This document shows, one piece after another, positions 58,696 to 64,000 of a stretch of DNA of 64,000 bases (position 1 is the stretch's first letter; every line of letters begins with the position of its first letter). Source of the stretch: Streptomyces sp. XM4193 (GTDB taxonomy: Bacteria; Actinomycetota; Actinomycetes; Streptomycetales; Streptomycetaceae). Below the pieces are notes generated by a model. It ran no database searches. It saw only the letters and a list, made by a program, of their open reading frames with translations, and was not told the origin of the DNA. Position numbers and translations under genes: made by a program. The stretch lies in assembly GCF_023072595.1 (NCBI RefSeq), contig NZ_JALLGK010000007.1, positions 1 to 64,000 on the forward strand, read 5' to 3'.

Positions 58696-60567
58696 ATGAA
58701 CGCCACGCGGCACCACCGAGTGCGCGGCCCGCGCCGCCGGCTGATCACCGGCGGCGCGGTGGCCGCGCTGCTGCTGACCGCCTCACCGGCCCAGGCCGCC
58801 CCGCCGACGCATCCGCCCGCCGCCGACACCCCCGCCGTCGACGCATCGGCCGCCGAGAGCCGGGGCCAGGCCGCGCGCTGGGCCGAACGGCAGCTGCGCA
58901 CGATGTCGTTGGAGCAGAAGGTCGGACAGCTCTTCAACACCTACGTCTACGGCGAGAGCGCCGACACCACCGACCCCGAGGACGTCGCGCGCAACCAGAA
59001 GTGGCTGGGCGTGGACAACGGCCGCGAGGCGGTCGAGAAGTACCACCTCGGCGGCGTCATCTACTTCGCCTGGTCGGACAACCTGGCACAGCCGGCACAG
59101 GTCGCCGGCCTCTCCAACGGGCTCCAGAAGGCCGCCCTGGGCGAGCGGAAGTCGGGCGTTCCGCTGCTGGTCTCCACCGACCAGGAGCACGGGGACATCA
59201 GCAGGCTCAGCACCCCGGCCACCAGGCTGCCCGGCGCGATGGCGCTGGGCGCCACCCATCGGCCCGCCGACGCCCGGAAGGCCGCACGTGTGTCCGGCAG
59301 CGAGCTGCGGGCCGTCGGCATCAACCAGAACTACGCGCCGGTCGCGGACGTCAACGTCAATCCGGCCAACCCGGTCATCGGCACCCGGTCGTTCAGCAGT
59401 GATCCACGGCTGACCGGAACGCTCGCGACGGCCCAGGTCCGCGGCTTCCAGTCGGGCCGCGAGGGCGTCGTGGCAACGGCCAAGCACTTCCCCGGGCACG
59501 GCGACACCGATGTGGACAGCCACACCGCCCTGCCGGTCATCCACCACACCCTCCAGGAGTGGCGGAAGCTGGACGCGCCGCCGTTCCGGCAGGCGATACG
59601 CGCCGGCGTCGACTCGATCATGAGCGCGCACATCCAGTTCCCGGAGCTCGACCCGACCGGTGACCCCGCCACGCTCTCCGAGCCGATCATGACCGGGCTG
59701 CTGCGCGAGGAGCTGGGCTACGACGGCGTCGTGGTCACCGACTCGCTGGCGATGGAGGGCGTGCGGGAGACCTACCCGGACGAGGAGGTGCCGGTGCGGG
59801 CGCTCAAGGCCGGGGTGGACGTCCTGCTGATGCCGCCGGACCTGCCGGGCGCCCACCGCGCCGTGGTCGAGGCCGTGAAGTCCGGTGAGCTGACGCAGAA
59901 GCGCATCGACACCTCGGTGCGCCGGATACTCAAGCTCAAGCACGAACGCGGCGTCGTGCAGCAGCCGTTCGTCGATCCGGACCGGGTGGACCGACGCGTG
60001 GGCACACCGGCGAACCTCAGGGCCGCCCAGCGGCTGAGCGACCGTACGACCACGTTGATCCGCAACGAGGACGGGCTGCTGCCGCTGGACGGCGGCGCCC
60101 GGGAGCGCGTGCTGGTCACCGGGTGGGGCGAAGCCGCCACCGAACAGTTCGCCGACCGGCTGACGGAGCACGGCGCCGGAGCCGCACACCACTGGCCGGG
60201 CGACGACCCCACCGCCGACGCGGTGGCGGCGACCGTGCGCGAGGCGAAGGGCCACGAGACCGTGGTGGTGCTCACCAACGGCACCGGCAAGGCACCCGGA
60301 CAGGCGCGGCTGGTGCGGGAGTTGGAGGCCGCCGGCGCGGCGGTGGTGACGGTGGCCGTCGGCACGCCGTACGACATCGCCCACTACCCGGACGCCGGAA
60401 CCCATCTGGCGACCTACTCGCGCAGCCCGGTGGCGGTGGAGTCCGCGGTGCGTGTGCTGCTCGGCGAGAGCGCTCCGCGCGGCAGGCTGCCGGTGACGGT
60501 GCCGAGCGCGCAGGATCCGCAGAAGCCGATGTTCCGTTTCGGGCACGGTCTGCGCTATCGACGATGA
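58696..60567 (+). CDS. nagZ: Secreted GH3 beta-N-acetylglucosaminidase (NagZ type)
   Basis: 623 residues from the ATG at 58696, with GGAAGGAG upstream; the open frame before it is not a gene. Cleaves GlcNAc from muropeptides or chitooligomers. Seen: signal peptide (RRRLITGGAVAALLLTASPAQA), the NagZ loop KHFPGHGDTDVDSH (263-276, with the His/Asp acid dyad), nucleophile Asp349 in VVTDSLAMEG, and a C-terminal alpha/beta second domain ending in FGHGLRY. The two-domain form matches the B. subtilis NagZ (YbbD) type. Followed by namZ- and amiE-like genes, 58 and 91 bases apart. Confidence 0.92.
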   Translation: MNATRHHRVRGPRRRLITGGAVAALLLTASPAQAAPPTHPPAADTPAVDASAAESRGQAARWAERQLRTMSLEQKVGQLFNTYVYGESADTTDPEDVARNQKWLGVDNGREAVEKYHLGGVIYFAWSDNLAQPAQVAGLSNGLQKAALGERKSGVPLLVSTDQEHGDISRLSTPATRLPGAMALGATHRPADARKAARVSGSELRAVGINQNYAPVADVNVNPANPVIGTRSFSSDPRLTGTLATAQVRGFQSGREGVVATAKHFPGHGDTDVDSHTALPVIHHTLQEWRKLDAPPFRQAIRAGVDSIMSAHIQFPELDPTGDPATLSEPIMTGLLREELGYDGVVVTDSLAMEGVRETYPDEEVPVRALKAGVDVLLMPPDLPGAHRAVVEAVKSGELTQKRIDTSVRRILKLKHERGVVQQPFVDPDRVDRRVGTPANLRAAQRLSDRTTTLIRNEDGLLPLDGGARERVLVTGWGEAATEQFADRLTEHGAGAAHHWPGDDPTADAVAATVREAKGHETVVVLTNGTGKAPGQARLVRELEAAGAAVVTVAVGTPYDIAHYPDAGTHLATYSRSPVAVESAVRVLLGESAPRGRLPVTVPSAQDPQKPMFRFGHGLRYRR

Positions 60568-60625
60568 ACCGCGGAACCGGCAGGGTTCGCAGCGGAACGA
60601 GGACGACCGACACCAGGGAGCAAGG

Positions 60626-61912
60626 GTGCGACGCAGAAGTCTGTTGACGGGTTCGGTGGGGCTGGCCGCCGCCGGGGCACTGGTGCCGGGAGCGGGCGCT
60701 CTGGCGGCCGGCCCGGAGGCGGCGCACGCCTCCGGGCGCCGAGTGCGCACGGGGTTCGACGCGCTGCGCCGCAGCGGCTACGCCTCGCTGCGCGGACGGC
60801 GGGTGGGCATCATCTCCAACCCCACCGGTGTCGACGAGCGGCTGCGGCACGTGGTGGACGTGATGGTCGGCGACGGGAAGGTGGACCTGGTCGCCGTCTT
60901 CGGTCCCGAGCACGGCTTCCGCGGCACCTCGCAGGCGGGCGAGGGCGAGGACCACTTCGTCGATGGGAAGACCGGGCTGCCGGTCTACAACGCGTACAAC
61001 GACACCTCCACGATGCGCGAGCTCTTCGCCGAACTGCGCCTGGACGCGGTGGTGTTCGACATCCAGGACGTGGGTTCGCGCTTCTACACCTACATCTGGA
61101 CGATGTACCTCGCACTGGAGGCCGCCGCCGAACTGGGGCTGCGCTTCGTGGTGCTGGACCGGCCCAACCCGCTCTCCGGGCGGGAGGCCACCGGCCCGGT
61201 GCTCGATCCGAAGCACTCCTCCTTCGTGGGGCTCAAGCCCATCGCCCAGCAGCACGGGATGACGGTCGGTGAGCTGGCGACGCTCTTCAACGCGACGTTC
61301 GTGCCCGAGGACACCGGGGGCAAGAAGGCGGAGCTGCACGTGGAACGCCTCACCGGCTGGCGCCGCCGGGACCGCTGGGAGGACACCGGCCTGCCGTGGG
61401 TCGCGCCGTCGCCGAACATGCCGACGCCGGCCACCGCGCGCCTCTACCCCGGCACCGGCTGGTTCGAGGCGTCCGCGCTGTCCGAGGGGCGCGGCACCAC
61501 CCAGCCGTTCCAGCTGCTGGGCGCCCCGGACGTCGACCACCGCTGGCAGGAGGCGCTGTCCGCCCGCAAGCTGCCCGGAGTCGCCTTCCGGGAGGCGTAC
61601 TTCAAGCCCACCTTCTCCAAGTGGGCGGACAAGTCCTGCGGCGGCGTCGAGGTGCAGATCACCGACGACGATGCGCTGGACCCGATCCGCACCGCGGTGG
61701 CGCTGCTGGTGGACCAGCGGCGGCTCTTCCCCGACTACGGATGGCGCAGCCAGGACGGCGACGGCGCGTACTGGCTGGACAAGCTGAGCGGCAACACCAA
61801 GGTGCGCCTGGCGATCGAACAGGGCGCGGACGTCGACGACGTCACCGCGATCTGGCAGCGCGATCTGCGCGCTTTCCGCCGGCTGCGGGAGGAGCATCTT
61901 CTCTACCGCTGA
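60626..61912 (+). CDS. namZ: DUF1343 exo-beta-N-acetylmuramidase (NamZ type)
   Basis: 428 residues from the GTG at 60626. Known: the family (GH171) removes terminal MurNAc from peptidoglycan fragments. Seen: Tat-like signal (RRRSLLTGSVGLAAAGALVPG), the DUF1343 opening RRVGIISNPTGVDE, the active-site loop AVFGPEHGFRG with conserved Glu and His, DIQDVGSRFYTYIWTM and DRPNPLSG. Length fits the family. It stands between the NagZ-type and AmiE-type genes, which produce or use its substrates. Confidence 0.93.
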   Translation: MRRRSLLTGSVGLAAAGALVPGAGALAAGPEAAHASGRRVRTGFDALRRSGYASLRGRRVGIISNPTGVDERLRHVVDVMVGDGKVDLVAVFGPEHGFRGTSQAGEGEDHFVDGKTGLPVYNAYNDTSTMRELFAELRLDAVVFDIQDVGSRFYTYIWTMYLALEAAAELGLRFVVLDRPNPLSGREATGPVLDPKHSSFVGLKPIAQQHGMTVGELATLFNATFVPEDTGGKKAELHVERLTGWRRRDRWEDTGLPWVAPSPNMPTPATARLYPGTGWFEASALSEGRGTTQPFQLLGAPDVDHRWQEALSARKLPGVAFREAYFKPTFSKWADKSCGGVEVQITDDDALDPIRTAVALLVDQRRLFPDYGWRSQDGDGAYWLDKLSGNTKVRLAIEQGADVDDVTAIWQRDLRAFRRLREEHLLYR

Positions 61913-62003
61913 CCCCCCGGATCGGCGCCGCTGCCGACCGCGCCGCTGCCACCGCAAGCCCCGCTCCCCTCCCCCGCATCGCCGAGAGAACGGTCATCGC
62001 CTC

Positions 62004-63869
62004 ATGAACGGTCAGCAGGATCCGTCGGGTTCGCACACGGACGCAGTGGGGCGGCGACGTTTCCTGTACGGCGCCGGGGCGGTGGGCGCGGGGCTCGCCG
62101 GGCTGCTCGCGGCCACCGGCCCGGCCGCCGCCGCGGGTGCGGGTACGGGCGCCGCGAGGGCTTCCACGGGCGGGCCGGGCGTAGTCGAGGGGCCGCCGGT
62201 GCTCACCCCCGCCGACGTCCAATTTCCGCGCGTCGCACGGCGGTTGCGCCGCGGCAGACCGCAGCAGGTCGGGCTGGTGCCGGGGCACATCGCACGCATC
62301 GCCGAGGAGGCCGAGACCTTCCTGAGCGCCGGTCCGGGACGTCCCGCCCCCTCGTTCCCCGGATGTGTGCTGCTCGCGGCCAAGGACGGCGTCGTCGTCA
62401 CGCACCGGGCGCTGGGCCACGCGGTGCGCTACGAGCGCTGGGACGAGGAGCGCGGGGAGGCCGTCGAACTGCCGCCCGGCAGCCGGGTTCCGATGACCGA
62501 GGACACCGTCTTCGACCTGGCGTCGGTGACCAAGCTCTTCACCTCGCTGCTCGCCGTGCAGCTCGCCGAGCAGCGGCTGATCTCGCTGGACGATCCGGTC
62601 GCCCACCATCTGCCCGAGTTCGCCGCCACCGACAGCGCAAAAGCGGCGATCACCGTACGGCAGCTGCTGACCCACCAGTCGGGCATGGTGTCGTGGATCG
62701 ACCTGTACGCGCTGCCGGACAACGAGGCACGGTACGCCGCGATCCACTCCTCCGAACTGGAGACGCCGCCCGGCACCGCACACACCTACTCCGATCTCAA
62801 CATGATCTCCCTCGGCCGGCTGATGGAACGCGTCACCGGCCGCACCCTGGACACGCTGGTCGCCGAGCGCCTGACCGGTCCGCTCGGGATGCGCGACACC
62901 TGCTTCAACCCGCCCGAGGCGCTGCACCCGCGGATCGCCGCCACCGAGTGGCAGCCGGGCACCGATCGCGGCATGGTCCGCGGCACCGTGCACGACGAGA
63001 ACGCCTATGCGCTGGGCGGTGTCGCGGGCCACGCCGGGCTGTTCTCCACCGCCCGCGACCTGGCCGTCTTCGGTCAACTCATGGCCAACGGCGGGCGTTA
63101 CGGCCGTACCAGGATCCTCTCCGAGGAGTCGGTGCGCGAGGTGCTCACCGATCACAGCGCACCACTGGGTGCCTCGCCGCGCGGCCTGGGTTGGCAGGTG
63201 GACCAGCGTTTCTACATGGACGCCCTGACCACCGCGGTCACCGCGGGCCACACCGGCTACACCGGCACCTGTCTGGTCGTCGACCCGGTCGCGGGCACCG
63301 TCTTCGTACTGCTCACCAACCGCGTCCACCCCACCCGCGAACGCGGCACCGAGAGCGTCTACCGGCGGCTGCCCGCCCGGGCCTTCGCCCGCGCCGCCCC
63401 CGTACGCCCGGTCTCGGGCCGCACCTCCTGGCGCGCGGAGCCGACGGCGGAGGCCGCGGCGACCCTCACCGCACCGCTGCCCGCGCTGCGGGCGCCGGCA
63501 CGCGCGTACTTCCGGCTCTGGTACGACACCGAACCCGAGGTGGACCGGGGCGCGTTCGAGCGGTCCGAGGACGGCGGGCGCAGCTGGACACCGGTGCCGT
63601 TCACCCTGCGCGGCGGGGCCCACCGCTGGCGCAGCGAGGGCGGGTTCGACGGCTGGTCCGGTCGACGGTGGCTGGTCGCCGCCGCCGACCTGCCGGCCGC
63701 CACCACCCATCTGCGCTGGACGTACACCACCGACGGCGACAACCAGGGGCGCGGCGTCCACGTCGACGGGATGCGGGTGAGCGTCGCCGGGCGTCCGGTC
63801 TTCGACGAGGCCCGCCCGGCCGACGCCGCGCTGCTGGAGGCCGACCGCTGGCGCCGCTCCACCGACTGA
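62004..63869 (+). CDS. Secreted serine hydrolase, AmiE/YbbE-like, with extra C-terminal beta domain
   Basis: 621 residues. Seen: Tat signal (GRRRFLYGAGAVGAGLAGLLA), class C beta-lactamase/esterase-fold motifs: SVTK (Ser174, Lys177), YSD (Tyr262) and GHTGYTG, and the family phrase HDENAYALGGVAGHAGLFST seen in YbbE-type proteins. In B. subtilis YbbE (AmiE) is the N-acetylmuramyl-L-Ala amidase coded with NagZ and NamZ. Here about 140 extra residues (from 480 on: YFRLWYDTEPEVDRGAFERSEDGG...) look like a MAM/immune-inhibitor-type beta sandwich (STDGG-like turns), perhaps substrate binding. Last gene of the trio. Confidence 0.85.
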   Translation: MNGQQDPSGSHTDAVGRRRFLYGAGAVGAGLAGLLAATGPAAAAGAGTGAARASTGGPGVVEGPPVLTPADVQFPRVARRLRRGRPQQVGLVPGHIARIAEEAETFLSAGPGRPAPSFPGCVLLAAKDGVVVTHRALGHAVRYERWDEERGEAVELPPGSRVPMTEDTVFDLASVTKLFTSLLAVQLAEQRLISLDDPVAHHLPEFAATDSAKAAITVRQLLTHQSGMVSWIDLYALPDNEARYAAIHSSELETPPGTAHTYSDLNMISLGRLMERVTGRTLDTLVAERLTGPLGMRDTCFNPPEALHPRIAATEWQPGTDRGMVRGTVHDENAYALGGVAGHAGLFSTARDLAVFGQLMANGGRYGRTRILSEESVREVLTDHSAPLGASPRGLGWQVDQRFYMDALTTAVTAGHTGYTGTCLVVDPVAGTVFVLLTNRVHPTRERGTESVYRRLPARAFARAAPVRPVSGRTSWRAEPTAEAAATLTAPLPALRAPARAYFRLWYDTEPEVDRGAFERSEDGGRSWTPVPFTLRGGAHRWRSEGGFDGWSGRRWLVAAADLPAATTHLRWTYTTDGDNQGRGVHVDGMRVSVAGRPVFDEARPADAALLEADRWRRSTD

Positions 63870-63889
63870 GGCGCCCCGTACGGGACTTG

Positions 63890-63980
63890 GGGACGGCCCC
63901 CGCGTGCGGGAGGGGCACCAAGGCGCGGGCCGTCTTCCGCAACGGCCTGTGGGACGGCCCACGCGTGCGGGAAGAGCACC
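63890..63980 (+). repeat. Pair of imperfect 30-base direct repeats after the amiE-like gene
   Basis: 63890-63919 and 63951-63980 match in about 26 of 30 positions (GGGACGGCCC then CGCGTGCGGGA). Each copy is itself partly self-complementary (CCCGC/GCGGG), so together they may form tandem terminator hairpins after the last gene. The window ends 20 bases later. Confidence 0.55.
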
Positions 63981-64000
63981 GGGCGACTGCGCGACGGGCG

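Overview
The window is very GC-rich, with the codon use, Shine-Dalgarno signals and gene content of a Streptomyces or close relative. Its left edge looks like the physical end of a linear replicon. The first 117 bases are five back-to-back perfect hairpins with three-base loops. About 0.7 kb inward lies a coupled pair whose products read as a telomere-associated protein (tap) and a terminal protein (tpg), transcribed toward the end. The roughly 700 bases between them hold no gene and show an extreme C/A bias on the + strand.

From 3 to 41 kb the content is conserved Streptomyces chromosome rather than typical arm content: an acyl-CoA dehydrogenase with a divergent TetR regulator, peptide deformylase, MurT/GatD (peptidoglycan amidation), a cytochrome oxidase assembly factor, a PlsC-type acyltransferase, an orphan Phd antitoxin, a catalytically degenerate ClpP, the biotin genes bioF and bioBAD, a Fic/RHH toxin-antitoxin pair, two CNNM/CBS proteins, an SGNH hydrolase, purB, a Mug-type DNA glycosylase, ROK and GntR regulators, an ECF41 sigma factor, an acyl-CoA ligase, a dicarboxylate symporter, a TAXI lipoprotein, an imine-reductase-like enzyme, a two-component system and a second acyl-CoA dehydrogenase. 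From memory, several of these genes lie over 1 Mb from the chromosome end in S. coelicolor. Their closeness to a telomere here suggests loss of an arm or capture of a new telomere.

From 43 to 64 kb the content is accessory and amino-sugar related. A secreted GH18 chitinase has a DasR-type (dre-like) palindrome in its promoter. Next come an MFS exporter and, overlapping its end, one 4,069-residue megasynthase: acyl-AMP ligase, ACP, KS, AT, ACP, luciferase-like monooxygenase, C, A, PCP, terminal C. This looks like a nearly self-contained lipopeptide or acyl-polyketide-peptide pathway with no thioesterase. Another dre-like site then precedes three secreted enzymes: a GH3 NagZ-type beta-N-acetylglucosaminidase, a DUF1343/NamZ exo-muramidase and an AmiE/YbbE-type serine hydrolase. 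The trio matches the muropeptide-recycling gene set of Bacillus subtilis. A third dre-like palindrome lies between a GntR regulator and a reductase at 28.2 kb.

Three parts deserve attention first: the unusual telomere/tap/tpg end abutting core genes, the one-protein hybrid PKS-NRPS with an internal flavin monooxygenase, and the NagZ-NamZ-AmiE set under a putative DasR site. All function calls come from reading motifs and recalled family knowledge; no database search was run.
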